This document shows, piece after piece, positions 35,268 through 43,827 of a DNA stretch of 64,000 nucleotides (its first letter is position 1; every line of letters begins with the position of its first letter). Location: the NCBI GenBank assembly GCA_051025295.1, contig JBMGJV010000003.1. The stretch is one strand, 5' to 3'. The notes under the pieces are model-generated. The model saw only the letters and a program-made list of their open reading frames with translations, made no database searches and was not told where the DNA came from. This DNA is from KBS-83 sp051025295. Its GTDB lineage: Bacteria > Acidobacteriota > Terriglobia > Terriglobales > Acidobacteriaceae. Both the position numbers and the translations under genes were made by a program.

Positions 35268-35756
35268 ATGAGCGTACTGGACACGATCGCATCGGCGGCC
35301 GGTGCCGCGTCGAACCCGATCTCGGCGATCGCCACTGTGGTGGAAAAGGCGTTGAGCTTCATCCCTAACCCGGCAGACAAGCTCGCACTCGAGACACACG
35401 CCCTGGATGTGCAGGCGGATCTCCGCAAGGCCGAGCTAGAGGCTGAAGCGCGAGAGATCGAGTCGAACAAGGGCGCGCAGAGCGACCATTATCTTGGCAC
35501 GGCGCGCGCCGGATTCTGCTGGGTGCTCATAGGCATCACGGCGTGGAACTATGCGGGAGTGTTTATCGCAAACTCACTCTTCAAGGCCCACATGGCATAT
35601 GTCGAAGTGCCGTTCTCGATTCTTTCGATCTTCGCCACGATCATGCTCGGGTGTATCGGCGTACCGGCCGGAATCGAAGCCGTGAAGCAGATTCTTGCCA
35701 TGCCTGGCGAGTCGTCAGTGAAGCTTCCGGGCCTGAGCGCAAGCAACAAGAGCTAA
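35268..35756 (+). CDS. Holin-like 3TM protein
   Basis: 162 residues. An amphipathic N-terminal region rich in alanine is followed by a helical stretch (LETHALDVQADLRKAELEAE) and two or three membrane helices (FCWVLIGITAWNYAGVFIA; FSILSIFATIMLGCIGVPAG). This is the layout of the 3TM holin family (holin_3TMs). AGGAGG precedes ATG 35268, 9 bp after the endolysin. It would form the lesion releasing the endolysin. Confidence 0.75.
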   Translation: MSVLDTIASAAGAASNPISAIATVVEKALSFIPNPADKLALETHALDVQADLRKAELEAEAREIESNKGAQSDHYLGTARAGFCWVLIGITAWNYAGVFIANSLFKAHMAYVEVPFSILSIFATIMLGCIGVPAGIEAVKQILAMPGESSVKLPGLSASNKS

Positions 35757-35765
35757 GGAGGCGTC

Positions 35766-35945
35766 ATGCTCTACGCAGTCGCGATATTCGTAGGGCTCAT
35801 CGTTGGCCTCGCCTTGGAAGCGCGCTTTGACCTGATCGGCACAGCGAAGAAGGACACGCTGCAGGCATACGAGCGGGCTTCGCAGATGTGGCTCGAGACC
35901 AATCGGCGCGTCTCGAAGGTCGAAGACGTCATCAGGGGCAAGTGA
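35766..35945 (+). CDS. Small single-pass membrane protein
   Basis: 59 residues (too short for many gene callers): an N-terminal membrane helix (MLYAVAIFVGLIVGLALEAR), then a charged helical tail ending VSKVEDVIRGK. A strong AAGGAGG lies just upstream and the stop overlaps the GTG start of the next gene (GTGA). It sits in the lysis module and could be an antiholin or spanin-like component; its identity is unknown. Confidence 0.72.
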   Translation: MLYAVAIFVGLIVGLALEARFDLIGTAKKDTLQAYERASQMWLETNRRVSKVEDVIRGK

Positions 35946-36169
35946 GCACCTATGTTCGCTGGGATGTGGTTGTTGTCCTGGTGCTGATGGGCGTGATCTT
36001 CGGGTTCGAGATGCTGGGCGTTTTCGACTCGGAGTACATCACGCTGACACGCATCCTGAAGTCATACGTGCCGATCCCACTGCGGATCATGGTGCTGGCG
36101 TGGCTGTGCTGGCACTTCGCTGCGTCCGACATCGTCAGAGCTATTCAGACCGGAAAGCCGATTCAGTAG
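35942..36169 (+). CDS. Small two-helix membrane protein
   Basis: 75 residues from a GTG start that overlaps the preceding stop. Two hydrophobic stretches (VVVVLVLMGVIFGFEMLGVF and PLRIMVLAWLCWHFAASDIV) make it an additional membrane protein of the lysis module. An upstream in-frame ATG (35888) would overlap the previous gene and is less likely. Confidence 0.65.
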   Translation: MSTYVRWDVVVVLVLMGVIFGFEMLGVFDSEYITLTRILKSYVPIPLRIMVLAWLCWHFAASDIVRAIQTGKPIQ

Positions 36170-36268
36170 CGACGTCCCGACAAGGGCAGAGGGAGGCGTG
36201 GAGCCAGAGCGAGGCGGGCTGAGCAATCGGCCCACTTCAATGTGCACACGCAGGAAGCAGGGAACAAG

Positions 36269-36736
36269 ATGCCATCCGGACGACCGACGATGTACACAGA
36301 TGAGTTGGCGGACGCAATCTTGGCTGAGCTTGCGACGAGCAGCGCGGGGCTGAATTCAATCTGCGCTCGCGAAGACTTTCCGCATCCGGCGACTGTGTAT
36401 CGGTGGGTTCTGGATCGCCCTGGCTTTTGCGAGAAATACACGCGCGCGAAAGAGCATCAGACGACTGTTCTCGAGGAAGAGATACTGCAAATTGCTGATA
36501 ACACACAGCTTGGAGAAGTAGTCACGCTGAAGGCAGACGGCACAGAAGAGCGCAAGATGGCCGACATGCTGGAGCACCGCAAGCTGAAGATCGAGTCGCG
36601 CAAGTGGCTGATGGGCAAGCTCAGGCCGAAGAAGTATGGCGACCGGCAGGCGATTGAGGTCAGCGGCGAACTGGCGTTGGCCGAGCGGATCAGCAAGGCG
36701 CGCCAGCGAGTGCCGGATTCGCATGAGAATTCGTAG
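36269..36736 (+). CDS. Phage terminase small subunit
   Basis: 155 residues. It begins MPSGRPTMYTDELADAILAE and carries a helix-turn-helix (GLNSICAREDFPHPATVYRW) followed by a helical region with the family's EEEILQIAD and MLEHRKLKIESRKWLMGKL. This pattern identifies a small terminase subunit that recognises the packaging site. It lies 54 bp before the large subunit. GTG 36242 is an alternative start. Confidence 0.85.
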   Translation: MPSGRPTMYTDELADAILAELATSSAGLNSICAREDFPHPATVYRWVLDRPGFCEKYTRAKEHQTTVLEEEILQIADNTQLGEVVTLKADGTEERKMADMLEHRKLKIESRKWLMGKLRPKKYGDRQAIEVSGELALAERISKARQRVPDSHENS

Positions 36737-36790
36737 GGTGGCCGCGAATCGGATAGATGATTCGACGCCGAAACATATAGGCGCCCGCGC

Positions 36791-38341
36791 TTGCCATACG
36801 AATTGACCCCTGAAGACGAGCTGGTTGCAGACATCGCCGGGTTCAGCGCGGACCCGTTAGGCCATGTGCGGTACGTGTTCCCATGGCTTGAGCACGGCGA
36901 GCTGCTGACATCGGCCGGGCCGCGATGCTGGCAAGAGAAGACGCTGACAGACATCCGGGATCACTTGCAGGGGTCGCAGCGATTCCAGCCGCTGCAGCTG
37001 GCAATCAGTTCCGGCCACGGTATCGGCAAGTCGGCCCTGATCGGGCAGGTCATCCATTGGGCGATGAGCACCTGTGAAGACTGCCGCGTGGTGCTGACAG
37101 CGAACACGGAGACGCAGCTTCGCACGAAGACCTGGCCCGAAGTCTCGAAGTGGTTCCGCATGTCCATCAACAGCCACTGGTGGAACGTGACCGCGACGTC
37201 GATCCAGGTGAAAGAGCGCACGCACGAGCGGTTATGGCGTGCGGATGCGATCCCCTGGAGCGAGCAGAACACAGAAGCGTTCGCCGGACTACACAATGCC
37301 GGGAAGCGCATTCTGGTGATCTACGACGAAGCATCGGCGATTGCGGACCGCATCTGGGAAGTGACCGAAGGCGCGCTGACCGATGAGCGCACCGAGATTA
37401 TCTGGCTGGCGTTCGGCAACCCGACGAAGAACACAGGCCGCTTCCGTGAGTGCTTTGGCCGGTACAAGCATCGCTGGATCTCCCGCCAGATCGACTCACG
37501 CACAGTCGATGGCACGAACAAAGAGCAGCTGGAGAAATGGGTCCACGATTACGGAGAAGATTCCGACTTTGTGCGCGTCCGCGTTCGCGGTGAGTTTCCC
37601 CGGGCGGGCTCGACGCAGTTCATCGCTGGTGACGTTGTGGCCGAGGCAAGAAAGCGCCAAGCGCTGCAGGTGGACGGGCAGTGGAAGATCCTGAGCGTGG
37701 ACGTCGCCAGATTCGGTGACGACCAGACGGTGATCGGACTGAGGCAAGGCGACTCGCTCAAGGTGCTCGAAAAGCTGCGCGGGCAGGACACCGTTCAAGT
37801 GGCGATGCGCGTGTCGCAGCACATCAAGACGGAAACGCCGCGCGTGACAGTGATCGACGGCGATGGCATCGGTGCGGGCGTTGTGGATTACGTCCGCCAT
37901 CACATGGGCGCCTGGTTCAAAGCGCATGCTCCCTGCCGGCTCATGGAGTTTCACGGTGGTGGAACGCCGCGGGATGGCGACATGTACTTCAACCAGCGCG
38001 CGGAGTGCTGGGGCAAGATGCGTGACTGGCTCGAGACAGGCTCCATCCCGGATGACCCGGAGCTTGAGTCCGACCTGACCGGCCCGGAGTACTTCTTCTC
38101 GAGCAAGAACCAGATTCAGCTTGAGAAGAAAGAGGACATGAAGAAGCGCGGGCTGTCGTCTCCGGACCTGGGCGACATGCTCGCGATGAGCTTCGCCGCA
38201 GTGCCGACACCAGCGACGCGGGACGAGCGCCTGGCCGAAGAGATTGCGAACACGGCAGACCCCTTGGAGAGACACATCAAGCGGCTGCGCGAGACGGAGC
38301 GGCGCCAGAAGAGCGGAGCACCGTTGCAGTACTGGGAGTGA
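36791..38341 (+). CDS. Phage terminase large subunit
   Basis: 516 residues, normal length. The ATPase domain has Walker A SGHGIGKS (K80) and Walker B ILVIYDEAS (D179-E180). The C-terminal RNase H-like nuclease begins SVDVARFGDDQT (D304) with a second acidic cluster in VIDGDGIGAG. It is the packaging motor and nuclease that cuts the phage concatemer. The start is TTG 36791. The coding sequence seems intact, unlike the portal gene downstream. Confidence 0.93.
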   Translation: MPYELTPEDELVADIAGFSADPLGHVRYVFPWLEHGELLTSAGPRCWQEKTLTDIRDHLQGSQRFQPLQLAISSGHGIGKSALIGQVIHWAMSTCEDCRVVLTANTETQLRTKTWPEVSKWFRMSINSHWWNVTATSIQVKERTHERLWRADAIPWSEQNTEAFAGLHNAGKRILVIYDEASAIADRIWEVTEGALTDERTEIIWLAFGNPTKNTGRFRECFGRYKHRWISRQIDSRTVDGTNKEQLEKWVHDYGEDSDFVRVRVRGEFPRAGSTQFIAGDVVAEARKRQALQVDGQWKILSVDVARFGDDQTVIGLRQGDSLKVLEKLRGQDTVQVAMRVSQHIKTETPRVTVIDGDGIGAGVVDYVRHHMGAWFKAHAPCRLMEFHGGGTPRDGDMYFNQRAECWGKMRDWLETGSIPDDPELESDLTGPEYFFSSKNQIQLEKKEDMKKRGLSSPDLGDMLAMSFAAVPTPATRDERLAEEIANTADPLERHIKRLRETERRQKSGAPLQYWE

Positions 38342-38348
38342 GACGACG

Positions 38349-38684
38349 ATGACGTGGCCTATGGCTTTGCTCGTGCTTGTGTTGGTGGCGATCATCGCCT
38401 ATCTCGGCTGGAAGCTGATGGAGGCCGAGAAGCGTGCCGAGCGCGCAAGCGCTGCACTCACGCAGGCCTTTGCGGAGGGTGCGCTCTACAAAGAGCAGCG
38501 TGACTCGGCGGAGTCGTCCTTGGTGGAATCCCGCGAGTCACGGCAGCGCCTCGCAGCGACGCACGAAGAGTATGTGCGGGCCCATCCGGCTCGCAAGCCT
38601 GCATTGCCGACCGCTCCTCTCGATTGGGAGCAGGCACAGAGCACTGCATTGAATGAATTCACGGAGGCAGCCAATGGCGTTTAG
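38349..38684 (+). CDS. Small membrane-anchored coiled-coil protein
   Basis: 111 residues. One N-terminal membrane helix (ALLVLVLVAIIAYLGWKLME) is followed by a long charged coiled coil, with a proline-containing stretch (ARKPALPTAPLDWEQAQ) near the end. The topology is like an Rz-type inner-membrane spanin, but the position between terminase and portal is unusual for that. It overlaps the next gene by 11 nt. Confidence 0.65.
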   Translation: MTWPMALLVLVLVAIIAYLGWKLMEAEKRAERASAALTQAFAEGALYKEQRDSAESSLVESRESRQRLAATHEEYVRAHPARKPALPTAPLDWEQAQSTALNEFTEAANGV

Positions 38685-38985
38685 GGACAGTGCCGGCAAC
38701 GGCTTCACGAACCACTCGGACATGAAGCGCTCCGAGATGAAGATGAAGGCCAAGGCTCCGGCGCAGAAGCCTGCCGTAGCCGATGACGAAGGCGCCGAGC
38801 AGGACGGTGCCGCGATGGCCCAGCAGCACGGCCCCGCAGCGTCCATTGACATTCAGCACGGCCAGACGCACACGGTGCACGTGACGCATCCGGACGGCCA
38901 CACGCATGAGTCGCAGCACGCCTCGGCGGCGGCGGCACACAAATACGCAGCTGACTGCGCAGGCGGCGGCATGGAGGCGATGTAG
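38674..38985 (+). CDS. His-rich small hypothetical protein
   Basis: 103 residues, hydrophilic and low complexity: lysine/alanine-rich in the first half and histidine-rich in the second (HGQTHTVHVTHPDGHTHESQ). GGAGG precedes ATG 38674. The histidine cluster could bind metal. It lies 3 bp before the portal gene. No known family. Confidence 0.6.
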   Translation: MAFRDSAGNGFTNHSDMKRSEMKMKAKAPAQKPAVADDEGAEQDGAAMAQQHGPAASIDIQHGQTHTVHVTHPDGHTHESQHASAAAAHKYAADCAGGGMEAM

Positions 38986-38988
38986 GTA

Positions 38989-40566
38989 GTGACGACTCCC
39001 CCCGTAGCCCAGCAGCCCGAAGAAGAGCAGGGTCCGACGCTGACCCCGCTTGTCTTGCCCGAGGGTCACGTGCTGGGCCAGTACGCCTCGTTCAACGTCT
39101 CACCGTCACCGATGTATGGACCCGACGAACTGGGCGATTACAAGGGCGCTATCGATGATCTGGACGAGACGGTCACGCGTGCTGATTCCGCCGGCCGGAC
39201 ATACGAGGTCATGCAGGCGTGGGAGGCACGGCAGTTCGCGGAGAATCGCCAGTTCCTGATCGCCGGGCGTGGCGGATGGTCGCTCTACGGCGCGATGAAT
39301 GGCAGCCGGGCTTCCGGTGGAGAGATCTTTCAGACGCAGAACGCGGGCAAGCTGTTCTCGTGCAACGTGTACGGCGCGCGGCAGGACAAGATCGTCGCTG
39401 CGCTGTCACGCGAGGTCCCTGGATTCACCTTTGTGCCGAAGCGCGACAAAGACCCGATGGATCAGACTGCTGCCGATGAGGCGAAGCGGTACCTCTCCGT
39501 CTGGATGCAGGAAGCCGGGATCAAGAACGTCGTCGGCAAGACGGCCGCGCTGTTCTACACCGATGACCGTGTCGTGCTGTACACGCGCTCGGTGGCCGAT
39601 CAGCAGGCGTGGGGTACGGAGTCTCCCGACCAGCACGACGCATTCGGCGAAGCATCCGCAGACGGTGTAACACCCGAGACTGAGATGCAGGCGCAGACTT
39701 CTGGCACGGAATTGCCAGCCGTGCGTGAGCTGACAAGCGCGTTCGGCAAGCTCGAAGCCAAAGTGCCGCTGATGGCGGACAGCCTGAGCGAGATGGGCTG
39801 GGTGCAGATCGAGACGGAGCAAAACGTCAACACACTGCGCGAGCGCTACGCCTGGATCGAAGACAAGATCACCGCCGGCGGCAAGAACGGCAAGGAAGAC
39901 ATCGACCGGCAGGCGCGGATCAACGTCAGGCTGTGCGTTCAGAGCACGCAAACCTCAGGCGAGTCGTGGCAGCAGGACACCACCGAGACGCTGCGCTGGT
40001 ATCGACCGAGTCAGTATCGTGCGATCAAGAACGCGGAGACACGCAAGCTGTTTCGCGAGACGTTTCCAGATGGATTACATGTGGTTCGCGTCGGCGGGGA
40101 ACTGGCGGTTGTCTGGAACGAGTCGATGGACAAGCACATCCGGGTCTTGCATCCGCGGCATGGCTCAGGCCAGAACCGCCGCGCCATCGGGTCGAACTAC
40201 CTGCCGCTGCAGAAAGTCTTGAACGCCAACATCAGCCTCGTGGATCGCTACTTCCGCTCAGCGGTGCCGCGGCGGTTTGCGATGGAAGGCCCGCTGGACG
40301 TGCAGGCCATGAATCAGCAGCAGAACGACCCGGCACGCGTGACGCCGGTGGCTGGCGACTCGATTCCGAGTGGTTTGGGCCTCGACGGCATTACGGCGAT
40401 CGAGAAGACGCCGACGCCGAACGCCACGATGATCCAATTCGTGCAGTGGCTGATCGAAGGCGCGCCCGAGGTGATGGATGGCGCTTCTCCGGCAATCTTC
40501 GGCACGGGTGAGAGCGAGCCGCAACCCATCAAGGACGAGGCTGAAAGGATCGCTGGGAGTGAGTGA
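38989..40566 (+). CDS. Phage portal protein, probably C-terminally truncated
   Basis: 525 residues from GTG 38989. The middle and C-terminal part read like P22-type portal proteins: WYRPSQYRAIKN, VLNANISLVDRYFRSAVPRR and WLIEGAPEVMDGASPAIFGT. P22-like portals usually run well past 600 residues, with a helical barrel after this point; here the frame stops at AERIAGSE and is followed after 200 bp by the end of an opposite-strand operon. The +2 frame after the stop continues SEATQKLTELRTSTRDRVQR for about 25 codons, so a frameshift plus deletion is possible. Confidence 0.8.
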   Translation: MTTPPVAQQPEEEQGPTLTPLVLPEGHVLGQYASFNVSPSPMYGPDELGDYKGAIDDLDETVTRADSAGRTYEVMQAWEARQFAENRQFLIAGRGGWSLYGAMNGSRASGGEIFQTQNAGKLFSCNVYGARQDKIVAALSREVPGFTFVPKRDKDPMDQTAADEAKRYLSVWMQEAGIKNVVGKTAALFYTDDRVVLYTRSVADQQAWGTESPDQHDAFGEASADGVTPETEMQAQTSGTELPAVRELTSAFGKLEAKVPLMADSLSEMGWVQIETEQNVNTLRERYAWIEDKITAGGKNGKEDIDRQARINVRLCVQSTQTSGESWQQDTTETLRWYRPSQYRAIKNAETRKLFRETFPDGLHVVRVGGELAVVWNESMDKHIRVLHPRHGSGQNRRAIGSNYLPLQKVLNANISLVDRYFRSAVPRRFAMEGPLDVQAMNQQQNDPARVTPVAGDSIPSGLGLDGITAIEKTPTPNATMIQFVQWLIEGAPEVMDGASPAIFGTGESEPQPIKDEAERIAGSE

Positions 40567-40766
40567 GGCCACGCAGAAGTTGACGGAGTTGCGCACGTCC
40601 ACTCGCGATCGCGTCCAGCGCACCCGCGCATCTGCCTCGGCCAGTTCGTAGGCTGCCACTGTCCCAAAGACCTCCACCCTGACCGGCAAAACTGTTCGCA
40701 TGGCAAAAGCCCTCAGGGCACCCTCGCTAGCGCTGTGGTGATAGAGCGCAACCAACTTGCGCAGCC

Positions 40767-41000
40767 TCACTGGTTCGCTCGCAACGGGCTCGACTCAAGC
40801 ATCTCGTCCATCAGCGCCTTTTTCTCTTTGCCGAGGCGTACGCGCGCCATCTTGGCCTGATTGGCTTCCTCGGCCTCGCGGATCAGCAGCCAGTGGTGAG
40901 GGCAGTAACTGCTGCCCGGCGTGGTGACCTTGTTGCAGGTCCATCCGCGCTCGAAGTGAATGCATCCTGTCGGTCGGTTCTTTTTCTGCTCGCTCATCAT
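40767..41000 (-). CDS. Small hypothetical protein with Cys/His cluster
   Basis: 77 residues. The pattern C-x7-C ... C-x2-H-H (CIHFERGWTC ... YCPHHW) suggests a small zinc-binding fold, followed by a charged helix (EEANQAKMARVRLGKEKKAL). Its ATG overlaps the stop of the upstream gene (ATGATG/ATGA), so it is the last cistron of the coupled leftward operon. Confidence 0.65.
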   Translation of the reverse strand: MMSEQKKNRPTGCIHFERGWTCNKVTTPGSSYCPHHWLLIREAEEANQAKMARVRLGKEKKALMDEMLESSPLRANQ

Positions 41001-41527
41001 GCCCCCGCCGCCACACTCTTGCGATCACCCTGTGGTGTTGCCATCTGCCCAGCCCAGCGCTTCCAGCAGTTGCACCGCGCCACGACGCGCCTGCCCTCCT
41101 GCATCACCCAGGTCCAGCCATCCATGCGCACGCTGTGCTTCTGGCACTCGCATTCCGGATCTGGCCGGAACTTCGTCTTCGCTGCCTCTGTCTTCGCCAT
41201 GGCCTCAAGCTCCTCCGCGACTTCGCTGGGATGGGGAAAGAATCTCTGGCCCGGCCGAATGCGCAACGCCAGCAGGATCGTTCTCAGCGCCGGTAGCCCA
41301 TGGATCGCCGCCAGCCGCTCCAGGTCGAACTCGAAGCCCTCCACCGTCTCCGGTGAAAAGTTCTGGCTCGGGTAGTAAGCCCACATCTGCTGCATCAGCG
41401 CCTCGAATTGAGCGAGATTCGCGTCGGCGAGCTGCTGCCTGTCGCGACGCTGCGAGAGCGCTGTTGACGCGTCCGGCTGCCCCAATGCCAGTCGCGTTGC
41501 TACTGCTGCTGCCTTCGCTCTTTCCAT
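40997..41527 (-). CDS. Hypothetical replication-module protein with C-terminal Cys motif
   Basis: 176 residues. Helical N-terminus, then YYPSQNFSPETVEGFEFDLE, an HPSEVAEELEAMA segment and a cysteine-containing C-terminus (PECECQKHS ... CNCWKRW) that could bind zinc. Proteins of this shape follow DUF1376/helicase-loader-like genes in many phages. The first 323 nt lie inside the 3' part of the 41205 frame, read in another phase. Confidence 0.68.
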   Translation of the reverse strand: MERAKAAAVATRLALGQPDASTALSQRRDRQQLADANLAQFEALMQQMWAYYPSQNFSPETVEGFEFDLERLAAIHGLPALRTILLALRIRPGQRFFPHPSEVAEELEAMAKTEAAKTKFRPDPECECQKHSVRMDGWTWVMQEGRRVVARCNCWKRWAGQMATPQGDRKSVAAGA

Positions 41528-42284
41528 CGCGTCCCCCTCGCTGCCACTCCGCTGCGTCGTCGTCGTACCGCCCCTGCCGCAGCCACGTTGCCGGGTGCGG
41601 CGTGAATGCCCCTTCCATGCCGGCCGGGGAGCGAGCGTAGGCCTGGACACGGCGGAATAGCCACTCCTGCGCCTCGCGAGCTGACAGCGACCGCGCTGCC
41701 TGGATGCGCTTCAACGCAGCAGCCATGGCCTTCATCGCCGCCTGCTTGCCCACTTTGCGCGGATAGGCCTGGTAGATCGCCTCCGAGGCCGCATCCCCGA
41801 CGGGTCGGGGTGAGGAAGCTTTAGCTTCCGATACTTGCTTTACTGTCTCTGTAACTGTCTGTGTCTGTGTGTCGGCTTGGCGTTGCGGTGACCGTTCGCT
41901 CTCTAGTCGCGGACCGTCACGGTGACTGTGCGGTGACCGCTCGGTGACCGATGGGTCAGCGTCATCATCCCGACGCCGATTTGTGCTCTTTGCTGCATCG
42001 CGCCGCGCCTCGAAGACGCGCTTCGCTTCAGACCATTCATCGAACAACACTCCATTGCGGTGCTGCCCTTCCACGATCGGGAAGTGGCGCAGGATGGTGC
42101 GGCTGAACTCACTCCAAAGCGAGCCGAGACCGCTGAGTGCTGCTAACTCGTCCTCATCGATCGGAAGGAAGCAATCATCCGACTGCCACTGCGCGGCCAG
42201 CAGGTAGAGATAGCCGGAGCGAGCGGTCGGGTGCATCGCCTGCACATAGCGAGATCCCATGAAGCGATCGATATGGAACGGCAT
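41205..42284 (-). CDS. DUF1376 (YdaU-like) replication protein, 3' end uncertain
   Basis: The N-terminal DUF1376 domain is clear: MPFHIDRFMGSRYVQAMHPT, ARSGYLYLLAAQWQSDDCFL and LPIDEDELAALSGL. A polar linker and a second conserved part ending FTPHPATWLRQGRYDDDAAE follow. Such proteins act in prophage DNA replication. After the WLRQGRYDDD motif, where these proteins normally stop, the frame runs on for about 110 codons of low-complexity Arg/Ser/Gly/Ala, overlapping the next gene. Either the overlap is real or a small indel near 41535 hides the true stop. Alternative start: ATG 42335. Confidence 0.75.
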   Translation of the reverse strand: MPFHIDRFMGSRYVQAMHPTARSGYLYLLAAQWQSDDCFLPIDEDELAALSGLGSLWSEFSRTILRHFPIVEGQHRNGVLFDEWSEAKRVFEARRDAAKSTNRRRDDDADPSVTERSPHSHRDGPRLESERSPQRQADTQTQTVTETVKQVSEAKASSPRPVGDAASEAIYQAYPRKVGKQAAMKAMAAALKRIQAARSLSAREAQEWLFRRVQAYARSPAGMEGAFTPHPATWLRQGRYDDDAAEWQRGGRDGKSEGSSSSNATGIGAAGRVNSALAASRQAAARRRESRSIRGADAADVGLLPEPELFTGDGGGLRVRPGAAGGDPWATGAENDPAGVAHSAGPEILSPSQRSRGGA

Positions 42285-42398
42285 CCAGCGTTGCCACTTA
42301 GCAGGCACTGTCGGGTAACTCCAAAGGAAAAGCACTGCAGGAAAAAGACGGGGGCGGCTGTTTTTCTTTGTGTCCCACCCCCGGTTCAGAGAGAGCGT

Positions 42399-42758
42399 TT
42401 AGGCTGCGGGAGCCTGTCCGTTAACTTCGGGCTGAACAGTGGTCAGAGCACCGGTGATCTGGTCGGACATCGCCTTGACCTTGGCATCGACGGTGCTGAA
42501 GTCCACAGCCGGATTGTTGGCCTTGAGAGCGGCGACTTCATCCTTCAGGCTCTTCACGCTGCCATCCAGGCCGGTCAGCGTGGTCACGGCGGTGGCGACG
42601 TTGGTGTTGAGGGTTTCAAGGTCAGCGGCAAACTGTTCCTGGGTCACTGCATTGGTGGACATGAATCGCTCCAGTAATTCGTGGTTGGTGTTTTGTTTAC
42701 GAAGAACCTCATGCAGCAGGCCCTCCAGCTTTTCGAAAGACTCTTTGTGCTCCCACAT
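42399..42758 (-). CDS. Phage coiled-coil protein
   Basis: 119 residues, almost entirely heptad-like: EKLEGLLHEVLRKQNTNHEL, then NTNVATAVTTLTGLDGSVKS, then an alanine-rich tail. An internal ATG (42662, reading MSTNAVTQEQF) could be the real start. It lies 2 bp after the upstream gene's stop. Function unknown; a structural role is unlikely because it is in the early operon. Confidence 0.65.
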   Translation of the reverse strand: MWEHKESFEKLEGLLHEVLRKQNTNHELLERFMSTNAVTQEQFAADLETLNTNVATAVTTLTGLDGSVKSLKDEVAALKANNPAVDFSTVDAKVKAMSDQITGALTTVQPEVNGQAPAA

Positions 42759-42760
42759 AC

Positions 42761-43057
42761 CTAGCCCTCCGACTCGAAGCGCATGTTGCCCGCGAATGGC
42801 CGGCCGCTGCCGTAGCTCTGCCGCGGCATGTCGAACAGCACGCGCCGATGCAATGCGCCCTTCATCTCTCCGCGCGTGAACCCGAGGCAGCTACAATAGA
42901 GCAGGCGATCCGAGAATGGAAACGCATCAGACTGGATCAGCACGTAACCGCATGGGTTATCGATGTGGACGATGATGCCCGGCAGGGAAGTGCCACCCTT
43001 TGCGAGCCAGTCGCGGAAGGCCTCCCGGCTCGGCACGGGAGTAGGAAGAGCGCTCAT
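42761..43057 (-). CDS. Hypothetical phage protein
   Basis: 98 residues, compact alpha/beta composition (SLPGIIVHIDNPCGYVLIQS). Its ATG overlaps the stop of the exonuclease gene (ATGA). No family recognised; operon context suggests an early-function or recombination accessory protein. Confidence 0.6.
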   Translation of the reverse strand: MSALPTPVPSREAFRDWLAKGGTSLPGIIVHIDNPCGYVLIQSDAFPFSDRLLYCSCLGFTRGEMKGALHRRVLFDMPRQSYGSGRPFAGNMRFESEG

Positions 43058-43827
43058 GGAATCACTCCCTCACTGCCGATCATGTCGGCCAAATGATCCA
43101 TGTACTCATCGCCCGCGTCGTAGCGCACAGGGTCGATCTCCAGTGGCCCTACCGGCCCCATGATCGGGATCATCCAAACAGTCGGCGGAAGCCCGCGAGC
43201 CTGGATGAACTGCTCAATCTCTCCGTCAAACTTCACGACCTCGGCCTCGATCTGCTCGATCAGTGCCTCATTGCGTGGCACCCGCTCGTAGACGTGGCGC
43301 ATGCCCTCAGGCAACCGGGGATCGTAGCCGTAGAAGTCGCACCACTGCCGTTCCGTGCAGGCCAGCTCCCACTGCATCTGGAAGATGTATTCGTCGGGGA
43401 TCTCCTTCGAGTCCATCCACTGCAGCAGAGTCTCGGTCTTCGGGCACTTGATCTCGAGAATGCCGTCATCACCGACCAGGCCATCCGGTGAAGCACCGGC
43501 AAAGTCGAGCGTCGGGTGCAGCACAAACCCGACTGGCTCGACCAGAGTCTTAACGGCAAGCTCGTAGAAGCTGCGAGCCTCTTCCTCGGTATCGCTGCCG
43601 TGCTGCATGTAGGGCGACACGTAGTGGTCAGCCGATCGGCCGGAAAGGCGTTCCGCGACCAGTTCCAGCTTGTAGCCGCGGCGCTTGGCAGACTCACTGC
43701 CTGACTCGCCAGACTTGCTCTTGCGCGATGTGTAACTCATCACGTCGCAAATCCGCGAGGCAGTGATTCTGCCGACCCGATTTTTGATCCACGCGTCGGA
43801 CTGCTGGGCACCGTAAAGTTCTCTCAC
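43054..43827 (-). CDS. YqaJ-type viral exonuclease (lambda exonuclease-like)
   Basis: 257 residues. The PD-(D/E)xK nuclease core is seen as PDGLVGDDGILEIKCP (D115, E125, K127), preceded by the family's ITASRICDVMSYTS and GSDTEEEARSFYELA motifs. It degrades one strand from double-strand ends, producing single strands for the ERF annealing protein three genes upstream. The start is GTG 43827, overlapping the preceding stop (GTGA); the longer ATG frame to 43941 would run over that gene. Confidence 0.9.
   Translation of the reverse strand: MRELYGAQQSDAWIKNRVGRITASRICDVMSYTSRKSKSGESGSESAKRRGYKLELVAERLSGRSADHYVSPYMQHGSDTEEEARSFYELAVKTLVEPVGFVLHPTLDFAGASPDGLVGDDGILEIKCPKTETLLQWMDSKEIPDEYIFQMQWELACTERQWCDFYGYDPRLPEGMRHVYERVPRNEALIEQIEAEVVKFDGEIEQFIQARGLPPTVWMIPIMGPVGPLEIDPVRYDAGDEYMDHLADMIGSEGVIP

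Noticed and set aside
37496..38395. 299-codon minus-strand frame over the large terminase
   Set aside because: The terminase on the other strand has intact Walker and nuclease motifs; this frame has none.
40258..40770. 170-codon minus-strand frame at the end of the portal gene
   Set aside because: It is mostly antisense to portal coding sequence; the part outside (40567-40770) has no start signal or motif. It could not explain the missing phage genes.
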